Below, piece by piece: positions 26,077 through 35,021 of a stretch of DNA of 64,000 nt. The DNA is from Stenotrophomonas maltophilia R551-3 (GTDB lineage Bacteria; Pseudomonadota; Gammaproteobacteria; Xanthomonadales; Xanthomonadaceae): assembly GCF_000020665.1 (NCBI RefSeq), contig NC_011071.1, positions 1,168,501 through 1,232,500 of the forward strand. Direction: 5' to 3'. Position numbers and translations under genes: made by a program. Every line of letters starts with the position of its first letter. The first letter of the stretch is position 1. Below the pieces are notes generated by a model, which did no database searches, was not told where the DNA came from, and saw only the letters and a list, made by a program, of their open reading frames with translations.

Positions 26077-27762
26077 ATGGCAGATAATCACTACGACGCC
26101 ATTGTTGTTGGCTCGGGAATCAGTGGCGGTTGGGCAGCGAAGGAGCTGACCGAAAAGGGCCTGAAGGTCCTGATGCTGGAACGCGGACGCAACATCGAGC
26201 ACGTCAAGGACTACGTCAACGCGATGAAGGAGGCGTGGGACTTCCCGCACCGAAACCGGCCAACGCAGGCGATGAAGGCCGACTTCCCGGTGCTGATGCG
26301 CGACTATGGCCTGGCCGAGAACCTGGAAGGGATGTGGGCCAACGAACAGGACTCGCCCTACGTCGAGACCAAGCGCTTCGATTGGTTCCGCGGCTATCAC
26401 GTCGGCGGCCGCTCATTGTTGTGGGGCCGGCAGAGCTATCGCTTCTCCGACCTGGACTTCGAGGCGAATCTCAAGGACGGCATCGCAGCCGATTGGCCCA
26501 TCCGCTACGCTGATATCGCGCCGTGGTACGACCATGTGGAGAAATTCGCAGGTATCGCTGGTACGCGCGAAGGGCTGGACGTGTTGCCGGATGGTGAGTT
26601 CCTGCCGCCTATCCCATTGAACATCGTCGAGAAGGACGTGGCCGCACGGATCAAAAAGGCGTTCGGCGGCACCCGGCACATGATCCACTCGCGCACCGCC
26701 AACATCACAAAGCCCATGCCCGAACAGGGCCGCGTCAACTGCCAGTACCGCAACAAGTGCATCCTGGGTTGCCCCTTCGGCGCTTATTTTTCCACCCAGG
26801 CAGCGACACTGCCGGCGGCGATGAAGACAGGCAACCTGACCTTGCGGCCGTTCTCGATCGTCAAGGAAGTGCTCTACGACAAGGACCGCAAGCGTGCCCG
26901 CGGCGTGGAGGTGATCGACGCCGAGACCGGGCAGACCTACCAGTACACGGCCAAGGTCATCTTCCTCAACGCATCGTCGTTCAACTCGACGTGGCTGTTG
27001 ATGAACTCGGCCACCGATGTCTGGGACGGCGGGCTGGGCTCCTCGTCGGGCGAGTTGGGGCACAACGTGATGGACCATCATTTCGGTGCGGGTGCCTCCG
27101 GCCGCGTCGAGGGCTACGAAGACAAGTATTACTTCGGGCGTCGCCCCTGCGGCTTCTACATTCCGCGGTTCCGCAACGTCGCGGCTGACAAACGCGGTTA
27201 CCTGCGCGGGTTCGGCTACCAGGGCGGCGCAAGCCGCACCGGCTGGTCGCGCGAGATCGCCGAGCTCAACATCGGTGCCGACCTGAAGGAGGCGCTGACC
27301 GTGCCGGGCGACTGGCGTATCGGCATGACCGGCTTCGGTGAAATGCTGCCGCACCACGACAATGCGATCCGCCTGGACCACGACCGCAAGGACAAGTGGG
27401 GGTTGCCGGTGCTGGCGATGGACGTTGCCATGCGCGCCAACGAACTGGCGATGCGCAAGGACATGGCCGCCGATGCCGCAGAGATGCTGGAGGCGGCCGG
27501 CGTCAAGGACGTGAAGATGCACGACAACGACTATGCCCCGGGCAAGGGCATCCACGAGATGGGGACCGCGCGCATGGGACGTGATCGGAAAAGTTCGGTG
27601 CTGAACCAGCACAACCAGGTATGGGATGCGCCCAACGTGTATGTCACCGACGGTGCCTGCATGACCTCCAGCGCCTGCGTGAATCCTTCGCTGACCTACA
27701 TGGCGCTGACGGCCCGGGCCGCCGACCATGCGGTGCGCGAACTGAAAGCGGGGAACCTCTGA
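26077..27762 (+). CDS. GMC family FAD oxidoreductase, probable glucoside 3-dehydrogenase large subunit
   Basis: A 561-residue flavoprotein. The FAD-binding motif GSGISGG is at residues 12-18; the C-terminal GMC domain contains H493 in HEMGTARMG and N536 in CVNPSL, the His/Asn pair of the active site. It lacks its own signal peptide; the next gene encodes a small subunit with a twin-arginine signal, so the pair is probably exported together. With that subunit and a c-type cytochrome in the regulon, it fits the membrane-linked sugar dehydrogenases; neighbouring DUF1080 points to oxidation of the C3 hydroxyl of glycosides. Substrate inferred, not shown. Its stop overlaps the next start by one base. 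Confidence 0.88.
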   Translation: MADNHYDAIVVGSGISGGWAAKELTEKGLKVLMLERGRNIEHVKDYVNAMKEAWDFPHRNRPTQAMKADFPVLMRDYGLAENLEGMWANEQDSPYVETKRFDWFRGYHVGGRSLLWGRQSYRFSDLDFEANLKDGIAADWPIRYADIAPWYDHVEKFAGIAGTREGLDVLPDGEFLPPIPLNIVEKDVAARIKKAFGGTRHMIHSRTANITKPMPEQGRVNCQYRNKCILGCPFGAYFSTQAATLPAAMKTGNLTLRPFSIVKEVLYDKDRKRARGVEVIDAETGQTYQYTAKVIFLNASSFNSTWLLMNSATDVWDGGLGSSSGELGHNVMDHHFGAGASGRVEGYEDKYYFGRRPCGFYIPRFRNVAADKRGYLRGFGYQGGASRTGWSREIAELNIGADLKEALTVPGDWRIGMTGFGEMLPHHDNAIRLDHDRKDKWGLPVLAMDVAMRANELAMRKDMAADAAEMLEAAGVKDVKMHDNDYAPGKGIHEMGTARMGRDRKSSVLNQHNQVWDAPNVYVTDGACMTSSACVNPSLTYMALTARAADHAVRELKAGNL

Positions 27763-28343
27763 TGGATCGCCGCGAACTGCTGAAAATGATCGTCGCCGCC
27801 ACGGGGGCGGCCATGGTCGGCCTGCCTGCGCTCGTGCAAGGGCAGGCGCCGGCGCTGGCCGCCGCTGCGAAGCTCCATTTCTCCGACGCCGATGTCGGCA
27901 CGCTGGACGAGATCGCCGAGACCATCCTGCCGCGGACCCGGACACCAGGCGCAAAGGATGCCGGCGCCGGCCTGTTCATGGCGACGTTCGTCAGCGACTG
28001 CTACAGCGCCCGGCAGCAGGCGACGTTCCGCGCCGGGCTGACGGATATCGACAAACGCGCTGGTGGCCGGTTCGTATCGCTCACACCGGAAGCCCGCACC
28101 GAATTGCTGCGCACGCTTGATGCAGAAGCCAAGGCGCGTCATGCCGATGTGACCGAAACCGGGACGCCTGAAGAGGGCGAGGCAATGCCACACTACTTCA
28201 CGATGCTCAAGCAGCTGGCCATCTTCGGCTTCTTCACCTCCAAGGTCGGCGCGACCGGGGTGCTGCAGTACGTTGCCGTGCCGGGGCGCTACGACGGCGA
28301 CCTCGCCTATGTTCCCGGTACACCCGCCTGGGGGACCAGTTGA
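27762..28343 (+). CDS. Gluconate 2-dehydrogenase subunit 3 family protein (small subunit, Tat-exported)
   Basis: A 193-residue protein with an N-terminal RR-containing signal (MDRRELLKMIVAATGAAMVG). The body (LDEIAETILPRTRTPGAKDA, FTMLKQLAIFGFFTSKVG) matches the small-subunit family of periplasmic GMC dehydrogenases. It probably escorts the large subunit through the Tat system and stabilises it. The ATG overlaps the GMC stop (TGATG), so translation is coupled and subunit ratios are fixed. Confidence 0.87.
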   Translation: MDRRELLKMIVAATGAAMVGLPALVQGQAPALAAAAKLHFSDADVGTLDEIAETILPRTRTPGAKDAGAGLFMATFVSDCYSARQQATFRAGLTDIDKRAGGRFVSLTPEARTELLRTLDAEAKARHADVTETGTPEEGEAMPHYFTMLKQLAIFGFFTSKVGATGVLQYVAVPGRYDGDLAYVPGTPAWGTS

Positions 28344-29101
28344 TGGAGCGCAACAGGATGATCAAGCCTTTGTTGATCGCGGCCACGGTGCTGGCCGCCG
28401 CACCTGCGTTCGCGCAGGCCGCTGCCGACCCTGCACGCGATCCGAAGAAGACCGAGGTGTGGACGCCGGTGCCCGCGACCGTGGCCACGCCGCCAGGCAA
28501 GGCACCGTCCGATGCAATCGTGCTGTTCGATGGCAAGGATGTCTCCGCGTGGGAGTCGGAGCAGGGCGGACGCGTGCCCTGGAAGATTGCCGATGGCGCC
28601 ATGACCGTCGTGCCGGGCAGCAAAGGCATCCGCACCAGGCAACGCTTCTGCGACGTCCAGCTGCATGTCGAGTGGCGCACACCCACCGACACCAAGGGCT
28701 TCGAGGGCCAGAACCGGGGCAACAGCGGCATCTTCCTGCAGGAACTGTATGAGCTGCAGGTGCTCGACAGTTACAACAACCCGACCTATGCCAATGGCCA
28801 GGCGGGTTCCATCTACAAACAGGCGATGCCGTTGGTGAACGCCGCGCGCGCACCGGGCGAGTGGCAGGCCTACGACATCCTCTGGAAGGCACCGCGCTTC
28901 TCGCAGGGCGGTGGGCTTGTGTCGCCCGCGCGCATCACGGTGCTGCACAACGGCGTGCTGGTGCAGGACGACACTGTGCTGGCCGGCAAGACCGAATACA
29001 TCGGTGCGCCTTCCTACGCGCCCCATGGGTGTGCGCCGCTCTACCTGCAGGAGCACGACTCCAAGGTCAGCTACCGCAACATCTGGGTGCGCGAGCTGTA
29101 G
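28343..29101 (+). CDS. Exported DUF1080 protein, probable 3-keto-glycoside hydrolase/lyase
   Basis: About 252 residues. The start ATG at 28343 overlaps the previous stop; a second ATG at 28358 begins the signal peptide proper (MIKPLLIAATVLAAAPAFAQ). The mature part shows the 3-keto-disaccharide hydrolase (DUF1080) pattern: IVLFDGKDVSAWES, NRGNSGIFLQELYELQVLDS and VHNG-like HNGVLV. The family cleaves glycosides whose C3 has been oxidised, which matches the GMC dehydrogenase in front of it. It acts in the periplasm. Last gene of the + strand operon. Confidence 0.85.
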   Translation: MERNRMIKPLLIAATVLAAAPAFAQAAADPARDPKKTEVWTPVPATVATPPGKAPSDAIVLFDGKDVSAWESEQGGRVPWKIADGAMTVVPGSKGIRTRQRFCDVQLHVEWRTPTDTKGFEGQNRGNSGIFLQELYELQVLDSYNNPTYANGQAGSIYKQAMPLVNAARAPGEWQAYDILWKAPRFSQGGGLVSPARITVLHNGVLVQDDTVLAGKTEYIGAPSYAPHGCAPLYLQEHDSKVSYRNIWVREL

Positions 29102-29108
29102 TGGCACA

Positions 29109-29130
29109 CGGCCGGCGTGGTCGCCGGCCG
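29109..29130. terminator. Hairpin between convergent operons
   Basis: CGGCCGGCG, loop TGGT, CGCCGGCCG: a perfect 9-bp GC stem lying 7 bases after the DUF1080 stop and directly before the cytochrome c stop on the other strand. No T tract, so termination is inferred from position. Confidence 0.55.
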
Positions 29131-29131
29131 C

Positions 29132-29428
29132 TTACTTCGCCAGATAACTGGCGATGTCATCGATTTCCTGCTGCGACAGCTGGGAGAAGGGTGGCATCAA
29201 GCCTCCGCCCTTCCTGATCTTGTCCTTGATCTGCGCAGGTTGCAGTCGCTTGCTGAGATCGGTGAGCGCCGGAAACGCGCCCGGCATGCCCGCACGATCC
29301 GCACCATGGCAGGCCACGCAGTTCGCGGTGTAGAGCTTTGCACCGGCGGCCGGGTCGTCCTTGCACCATGCTGCTGTCGCAACGCTCATGCCGCCCAGGG
29401 CCACGGCCATTGCCAGGATCATTTTCAT
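29132..29428 (-). CDS. c-type cytochrome
   Basis: A 98-residue single-heme cytochrome c. After a signal peptide (MKMILAMAVALGG...) comes the heme site CVACH (residues 37-41), and a methionine in GGGLMPPF as the likely sixth ligand. It would take electrons from the periplasmic GMC dehydrogenase and pass them to the respiratory chain. It is the last gene of the minus-strand operon, 18 bases after the TIM-barrel gene. Confidence 0.9.
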   Translation of the reverse strand: MKMILAMAVALGGMSVATAAWCKDDPAAGAKLYTANCVACHGADRAGMPGAFPALTDLSKRLQPAQIKDKIRKGGGLMPPFSQLSQQEIDDIASYLAK

Positions 29429-29446
29429 GTGGGGCTCCTTGATGCG

Positions 29447-30310
29447 TCAGCGCTGCGCACGGGCGGGCACGTTGGCGGGCAGGTGTTCACGCAGGTAATC
29501 CGCGCCGGTCTGGATGATCTTGGCCGGATCGCGTGGCTGGTCGTGCTCGATGATGTACCAGTGCACGCCGGCGGCTGCCGCAGCAGGCAGGATCGCGTTC
29601 CAGTCCAGCACGCCCTGGCCCACCGCAGCGAATCCACCTTCGTCTTCGGCCTGGCCCTTTGGCGCATTGTCCTTGGCATGCACGGCGAACATGTGGCCGC
29701 GGAATTTTTCCAGCATCAGCGCCGGATCCAGGCCCGCACGCGCGACCCAGGCCAGGTCCAGCTCGGTCTGCAGGTCGGGGCCGGCCGCGGCGAACAGCAG
29801 TTCCAGGCCCGTCCTGCCGTTGAAGTCGACCAGCTCGAAGTCGTGGTTGTGGTAGGCCAGGCGCATGCCCTTGGCCTGCACCTGCCTGGCGATGCTGCCC
29901 AGTTCCTGGCCCAGCGCGGTCCAGCCTGCGGCGTCGGTCGGGCGATCCTTCTTGTCCAGGTACGGCACCACCAGCGTCGTGTTGCCGATTGATCGGTTGA
30001 AGGCGACCACACCGTCCAGGTTGCTGCGCAACTCGGCCAATGGCACGTGCGATGAGATCGCCTTGATCGAATACCGGTCCAGCAGCTGCTTGAGTTCGGC
30101 CGCGCTGGTGTTCTGGGTGCCGACCGTTTCCACCGCGTGCACGCCCGCGTCGTGGACGATCTTCAACTGCTGGTCGAGTGAGCCGGCGTTGCGCAGGGTG
30201 TACATCTGCACCGCGATCGGTTTCTGCGTGCTGGCGGCTTCGCCTGCGAAGGCGGGCAGGGCAGTGAGCAGCAGGACGAGACTTGCAGTTCTACGGACAA
30301 GGGTTTTCAT
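29447..30310 (-). CDS. Exported sugar phosphate isomerase/epimerase-like TIM-barrel protein
   Basis: A 287-residue TIM-barrel protein with a Sec signal peptide (MKTLVRRTASLVLLLTALPAFAG). Family motifs are present: AVQMYTLRNAG at the first strand, YHNHDFE, TELDLAWV and HAKDN, containing metal-binding histidine, glutamate and aspartate residues. A periplasmic location is unusual for sugar-phosphate enzymes and argues for a free (keto-)sugar substrate. GGGAGG precedes the ATG. Second last gene of the minus operon. Confidence 0.85.
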   Translation of the reverse strand: MKTLVRRTASLVLLLTALPAFAGEAASTQKPIAVQMYTLRNAGSLDQQLKIVHDAGVHAVETVGTQNTSAAELKQLLDRYSIKAISSHVPLAELRSNLDGVVAFNRSIGNTTLVVPYLDKKDRPTDAAGWTALGQELGSIARQVQAKGMRLAYHNHDFELVDFNGRTGLELLFAAAGPDLQTELDLAWVARAGLDPALMLEKFRGHMFAVHAKDNAPKGQAEDEGGFAAVGQGVLDWNAILPAAAAAGVHWYIIEHDQPRDPAKIIQTGADYLREHLPANVPARAQR

Positions 30311-30330
30311 CTACAGATCCTCCCGGGTTT

Positions 30331-31455
30331 TCAACCGATGGCAGTCCAGGCGCGCGACCTGGCCGATGCAATGACACGATCGACGATCTGCGCCGAGCGC
30401 AGCCCATCTTCGAAGGTCGGCAGTCCCTGCGGGCGCTCGCCGTTGATGGCGCGATAGGTGTCGGCAACAAATGCTTCGAAACACTGCGCGTAGCCCTGCG
30501 CGTGACCGGCGGGCAACACCGACAGCCGGCGTTGCTCGGCACTGCCGGCCCCGGGGCCACGCACGAAGATTTCCTCGCGCTGGTCGGGCAGGCCGATCCA
30601 CAGCCGCTCGGCGTCTTCCTGGTTGAAGGCAACGCTGGTGTTGGCGCCATCGATCTCGAACCAGAGGCGATTGCGGCGTCCCGCCGAGACCTGGCTGACC
30701 GTCAGCGACGCCAGGGTACCGGCGCCGGTTCTGAACATTGCCAGCGCCACGTCCTCGCTCGTCACCGCCTGCATCGCGCTGCCTGCCGTCGGCGTGCTGA
30801 AGCTTTGACCGGTGTCGGTGCCGCGTTCGGCGATCACGGTATCGAACGCCGCGCTGACTTCGGTGAAGCGCTCGCCGCTGACCCATTCCACCAGGTCGCA
30901 CCAGTGCGAGCCGATGTCGGCGAACACGCGCGAAGCGCCTCCCAGCGCGGGGTCCACGCGCCAGTTGTTGCTGGCCGGATCCAGCAGCCAGTCCTGCAGA
31001 TAGCTGCCGTGAATCAGGTGCAGCGGTCCCAGTTCGCCCTGCGCGATGCGTGCGCGCGCCTCGCGCACCACCGGGTGGTAGCGGTAGACGAAGGGCACCG
31101 TAGCAACCAGTCCGGTCGACGCGGCCAAACCTGCCAGCGCCTGCGCATCTTCCAACGTGGTGGCCAGCGGCTTCTCGCAGATCACGTGCTTGCCGGCATC
31201 CAGCGCAGCCTGCGCCATCGAGCGGTGCAGATGGTTGGGTGTGCAGACATGCACGACCTGTACCTGCGGATCGGCGATGAGCTCCTCGATGTCCCGGTAG
31301 GCGCGCGGGACATTCCACGACTGCGCTGCCTCACGCGCGCGCTGCGGTGACGAGGCCGCCACGCCGCGTACCTCGGCACCCGCCAGCAATGCCGCACGGC
31401 GATGCACGGTACCGATCATGCCGGCGCCGATGATGGCGATTCCAAGCTTTGGCAT
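30331..31455 (-). CDS. Gfo/Idh/MocA family oxidoreductase
   Basis: A 374-residue cytosolic NAD(P)-dependent sugar oxidoreductase. The Rossmann motif GIAIIGAGMIGTVH starts at residue 5; CEKPLA carries the conserved lysine, and DIGSHWCDL holds the catalytic histidine region of the C-terminal domain. In this cluster it could reduce imported 3-keto-glucose back to glucose, or oxidise a glycoside; the direction is an inference. It lies 20 bases from the TIM-barrel gene and 12 bases after the transporter gene. Confidence 0.9.
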   Translation of the reverse strand: MPKLGIAIIGAGMIGTVHRRAALLAGAEVRGVAASSPQRAREAAQSWNVPRAYRDIEELIADPQVQVVHVCTPNHLHRSMAQAALDAGKHVICEKPLATTLEDAQALAGLAASTGLVATVPFVYRYHPVVREARARIAQGELGPLHLIHGSYLQDWLLDPASNNWRVDPALGGASRVFADIGSHWCDLVEWVSGERFTEVSAAFDTVIAERGTDTGQSFSTPTAGSAMQAVTSEDVALAMFRTGAGTLASLTVSQVSAGRRNRLWFEIDGANTSVAFNQEDAERLWIGLPDQREEIFVRGPGAGSAEQRRLSVLPAGHAQGYAQCFEAFVADTYRAINGERPQGLPTFEDGLRSAQIVDRVIASARSRAWTAIG

Positions 31456-31467
31456 CGGCTGTGGTCC

Positions 31468-32685
31468 TCAGAGCGCGGAAGGCGCGGCCGCGGCCACCGG
31501 CCGCTCGCGGAACAGCAACAGGAAGGCGATCAGCACGAGCAGTGCGACGCCGGCCGGGAACAACCAGATCTTCTGCCAGTCCGGGCCCGCTGCCGTGGTG
31601 TAGTGCTCCACCACCGCGCCGGACAGGAAGGTGCCGATCAGCATGCCCACGCCGTAGGTGGCCAGGGTGATGAACCCCTGCGCGCTGCTGCGCGCGGCGG
31701 GGCCGGCATGCGCATCGGTGTAGATCTGCCCGGTGACGAAGAAGAAGTCGTAGCAGATGCCGTGCAGCACGATACCGATCACCAGCAGCGAGAAGCCGCC
31801 GCCCGCATCGCCGAAGGCGAACATGGCATAGCGCACCACCCAGGCCGCCATGCCCACCGCCAGCATCGTCTTGACGCCAAGGCGCACGAACAGGAACGGC
31901 ATGGCCAGCATCAGCAGGACTTCGGAAACCTGGCCCAGCGATTGCAGGCCGGCCGCGCCGCGCACGCCGAGATCGTTGAGATATGGGTTGGTGAAGTTGT
32001 AGTAGAACGACAGCGGGATGCAGATGGCGATGGAGGCCAGGAAGAACACCAGGTAGGAGCGCGACTTCAGCAGCCGCAGCGAGTCCAGCCCCAGGATCTG
32101 CCCCAGCCCAGCGTCGCGCTGCTGTGCCAGTGGCGGCGTGTGCGGCAGGGTGAAGGCATACAGGCCCAGCGCCAGCGAGGCCACCGCCGCCATCTGGAAG
32201 GTCAGCTCCAGACGATGCGCCTGTTCCCAGCCCAGCCAGCCGATCAGCACGCCCGCTACGATCCAGCCGATGCTGCCCGCCACGCGCACCAGCGGGAACT
32301 GCTTCTCGGGCGATTGCATGTGCCGCATCGCCACACTGTTGGCCAACGCCAGCGTGGGCATGAACAGCAGCATGTAGCCCATCACGTAGGCCGAGAACAT
32401 GCTGAAGCTGGTCGCCGTGGACGCCAGCCACATCAGCACCGCGCCGGCCAGGTGCAGCACCGCGAGGATGCGCTGCGCGGCGAAGTAGCGATCGGCGATC
32501 AGGCCGACCAGGAAGGGCGCGACGATGGCGCCGATGGACTGGCTGAGGAAGGCCGTTGCCACCTGGCTGGCGCTGGCCTGCAGCGGGCCCTGCACCAGGT
32601 AGGTTCCGAGGGTGACGAACCATGCCCCCCAGATGAAGAACTGCAGAAACATCATCGCGCCCAAGCGCGACATGGCGTGCGTCAT
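31468..32685 (-). CDS. MFS transporter, nucleoside:H+ symporter-like
   Basis: A 405-residue inner-membrane carrier with about 12 hydrophobic segments. The N-terminal FLQFFIWGAWFVTLGTYL and GLIADRYFAAQRIL (the A-like loop) match the NupG/XapB-type family, members of which are also often found with sugar-catabolic genes. It is the only transporter in the regulon and would import the products of periplasmic oxidation. Confidence 0.87.
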   Translation of the reverse strand: MTHAMSRLGAMMFLQFFIWGAWFVTLGTYLVQGPLQASASQVATAFLSQSIGAIVAPFLVGLIADRYFAAQRILAVLHLAGAVLMWLASTATSFSMFSAYVMGYMLLFMPTLALANSVAMRHMQSPEKQFPLVRVAGSIGWIVAGVLIGWLGWEQAHRLELTFQMAAVASLALGLYAFTLPHTPPLAQQRDAGLGQILGLDSLRLLKSRSYLVFFLASIAICIPLSFYYNFTNPYLNDLGVRGAAGLQSLGQVSEVLLMLAMPFLFVRLGVKTMLAVGMAAWVVRYAMFAFGDAGGGFSLLVIGIVLHGICYDFFFVTGQIYTDAHAGPAARSSAQGFITLATYGVGMLIGTFLSGAVVEHYTTAAGPDWQKIWLFPAGVALLVLIAFLLLFRERPVAAAAPSAL

Positions 32686-32712
32686 GGCTTGCCCTCCCGG
32701 GGCGGTAATGGC

Positions 32713-33765
32713 TCAGATTCCCAGCATGCGGCGCAGTGATTGCGGGTCCGTGCCGCTGTCGGCGAAATCATCGAAGGCACGCTCGGTCACCCGGATGATG
32801 TGGTCGCGGATGAACGCGGCACCTTCGCGTGCGCCGTCCTCGGGGTGCTTCAGGCAGCACTCCCACTCCAGTACGGCCCAGCCCGGGAAGTCGTACTGCG
32901 CGAATTTCGAGAAGATCGCCTTGAAGTCGACCTGGCCGTCGCCGAGCGAACGGAACCGCCCCGGACGATCGATCCAGTCCTGGTAGCCGCCATAGACACC
33001 ACTGCGCGCGCTTGCGTGATACTCCGCGTCCTTGACGTGGAAGATGCCGATGCGATCGTGATAGCGGTCAATGAAACCCAGGTAGTCCATCTGCTGCAGC
33101 AGCAGGTGGCTGGGGTCGTACAGGATCTTCGCGCGGGGGTGGTGATCCACCACATCGAGGAAGCGTTCGAAGGTCGCGCCGTCATGCAGGTCTTCGCCCG
33201 GATGGATCTCGAAGCACAGGTCCACGCCGCAGGCGTCGAAGGCGTCCAGGATCGGTCGCCAGCGGCGGCCGAGCTCGGCGAAGGCTTCTTCCACCAGCCC
33301 CGGTGGACGCTGCGGCCAGGGATAGAAGTAGGGCCAGGCCAGTGCGCCGGAAAACGTGGCGTGCGCGGTCAACCCCAGGCGCTGGCTGGCCTTGGCGGCC
33401 AGCAGCAGCTGCTGCACTGCCCAGGCCTGGCGGGCGGCCGGGTCGCCGCGCTTGTCTGCCGGCGCGAAACCGTCGAACAGGCTGTCGTAGGCGGGGTGGA
33501 CAGCAACCAGCTGTCCTTGCAGGTGGGTGGACAGTTCGGTGATCTGCAGGCCATGTCCGCCCAGCATGCCGGCGAGGTCGTCGCAGTACGCCTGGCTGCG
33601 CGCGGCCTCGGCCAGATCGAACAGGTGGGGCGCGCTGGTCGGTACTTGTAGGCCAGAATAGCCCAGCGCCGAGGCCCATCCGGCCAGCGTGTCCAGTCGA
33701 TCAAAGGGAGGTGTGTCGCCAATGAACTGCGCCAGGAACAGCGCTGGACCCTTGAGCGTCTTCAA
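32713..33765 (-). CDS. Cytosolic sugar phosphate isomerase/epimerase (TIM barrel)
   Basis: About 350 residues. I choose a TTG start at 33765 (LKTLKGPALFLAQFIGDTPPF) because AGGGCG lies nine bases upstream; the ATG at 33795 falls inside the operator. Metal-site motifs are FEIHPGEDLHD, ILYDPSHLLLQ and FHVKDAEY. No signal peptide, so it acts in the cytosol, unlike its two exported relatives in the regulon. First gene of the minus-strand operon, immediately after operator copy 2. Confidence 0.85.
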   Translation of the reverse strand: MKTLKGPALFLAQFIGDTPPFDRLDTLAGWASALGYSGLQVPTSAPHLFDLAEAARSQAYCDDLAGMLGGHGLQITELSTHLQGQLVAVHPAYDSLFDGFAPADKRGDPAARQAWAVQQLLLAAKASQRLGLTAHATFSGALAWPYFYPWPQRPPGLVEEAFAELGRRWRPILDAFDACGVDLCFEIHPGEDLHDGATFERFLDVVDHHPRAKILYDPSHLLLQQMDYLGFIDRYHDRIGIFHVKDAEYHASARSGVYGGYQDWIDRPGRFRSLGDGQVDFKAIFSKFAQYDFPGWAVLEWECCLKHPEDGAREGAAFIRDHIIRVTERAFDDFADSGTDPQSLRRMLGI

Positions 33766-33779
33766 GATGATTCGCCCTG

Positions 33780-33795
33780 ATGCAATCGATTGCAT
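33780..33795. promoter_or_regulatory. LacI-family operator (copy 2)
   Basis: ATGCAATCGATTGCAT, a perfect 16-bp palindrome whose inner 14 bases equal copy 1 at 25091. It lies between the divergent isomerase (start 33765) and LacI regulator (start 33861), where a bound repressor could block the minus operon and also affect its own gene. Confidence 0.82.
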
Positions 33796-33860
33796 TACCC
33801 TAGCATGGGCCTCCTGCAGACCCGTTGTGCACTGCACAGCGATTGGAACAACGTAACGCC

Positions 33861-34868
33861 ATGGCAACCATCTACGACATCGCAAGGCACGTTGGCGTTT
33901 CCGCCGGTACCGTGTCGCGTGCGCTTTCGCGGCCGGACAAGGTGCTGCCGGCCACCCGCACGCGCATCGAACAGGCGGCCGCTGCCCTGGGCTATGTGCC
34001 CAACACGGTCGCCCGGACGCTGAAGACCCAGCGCAGCGGCAAGATCCTGGTCACCGTCCCGGACATCGCCAATCCATTCTTCGCGCAGATCCTGCAGGGC
34101 GCGGAGGACGCGGCGCAGGCGGTCGGCTACGCCGTGCTGCTGGGCGATACCCAGAATCTGCCCGAGCGCGAGGAGCGCTACGCGCAGATGCTCCGGCGCA
34201 ACGAGGCCGACGGGCTGATCGTGCTGGGGCACCGCCTGCCGCCGACGGCGCGCGAGATCGTCCAGCAGCGGGGCACCGCTGCACCGGTGGTCAATGGCTG
34301 CGAATTCGATCCCGCGCTGGGCATCCCCAGCGTCCACATCGACAACGCGGCCGCCGCGCGCGCGGTGATGGACCATCTGTATGGGCTGGGACACGAGCGC
34401 ATCGCCGTGGTCGGCGGGCCGCCCGACAATCCGCTGCACCAGCAACGGATGGAAGGGGTCCGGGCCGCCGCCAAGGCGCGCGGCCGCCTGCGCCAGCTGG
34501 GCATCGTGCCGGGCGACTTTTCCCTGCAGTCCGGCCATGCGGCCGCGCAGGCGCTGCTGGCCTCGGCCGCCGCGCCGACGGCGATCTTCTGCTTCAGCGA
34601 CCAGATGGCGCTGGGTGCCCTGGCGACCTGCCGGGATCTGGGCATCCGCGTGCCGGAGGACCTGTCCATCGTCGGCTTTGACGATCTGGCATCGTCGCGT
34701 TACCTGACGCCGCCGTTGACCACCATCCGGCAGCCCATGCGCGAGATCGGTGAGCGCGCGGTCAACCTGCTGCTCGCCATCATCGAGCAGGTCGATGTGC
34801 CGCTGCAGCAGACGCTGGATTTCAGCCTGATGCTGCGCGGCTCGACGGCTGCGCCCAGCAGCGGCTGA
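33861..34868 (+). CDS. LacI family repressor of the sugar-oxidation regulon
   Basis: A 335-residue regulator. Helix-turn-helix MATIYDIARHVGVSAGTVSRAL at the very N-terminus, hinge LGYVPNTVARTLKTQ, and a sugar-binding-type sensor domain (DGLIVLGHRLP; GFDDLASSRYLTPPLTTI). It is divergent from the minus operon and next to operator copy 2; the identical palindrome before the + operon lets one protein govern both. The inducer is probably a glycoside or keto-sugar. Confidence 0.92.
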   Translation: MATIYDIARHVGVSAGTVSRALSRPDKVLPATRTRIEQAAAALGYVPNTVARTLKTQRSGKILVTVPDIANPFFAQILQGAEDAAQAVGYAVLLGDTQNLPEREERYAQMLRRNEADGLIVLGHRLPPTAREIVQQRGTAAPVVNGCEFDPALGIPSVHIDNAAAARAVMDHLYGLGHERIAVVGGPPDNPLHQQRMEGVRAAAKARGRLRQLGIVPGDFSLQSGHAAAQALLASAAAPTAIFCFSDQMALGALATCRDLGIRVPEDLSIVGFDDLASSRYLTPPLTTIRQPMREIGERAVNLLLAIIEQVDVPLQQTLDFSLMLRGSTAAPSSG

Positions 34869-35021
34869 GGGCCGTGCGGAGCAGTTGGCCTGCAGCCGCC
34901 GGCCGGCACGGTTGCAGCCAGCAACCCTTGATCCGGAATTGACGCGAAGCTGTCAGACTCGGCACAGGCAGCCCGCCAGGCTGCCAGGGGGGGAACGTGC
35001 GATCGCTCAAGGGGGTCGGCC

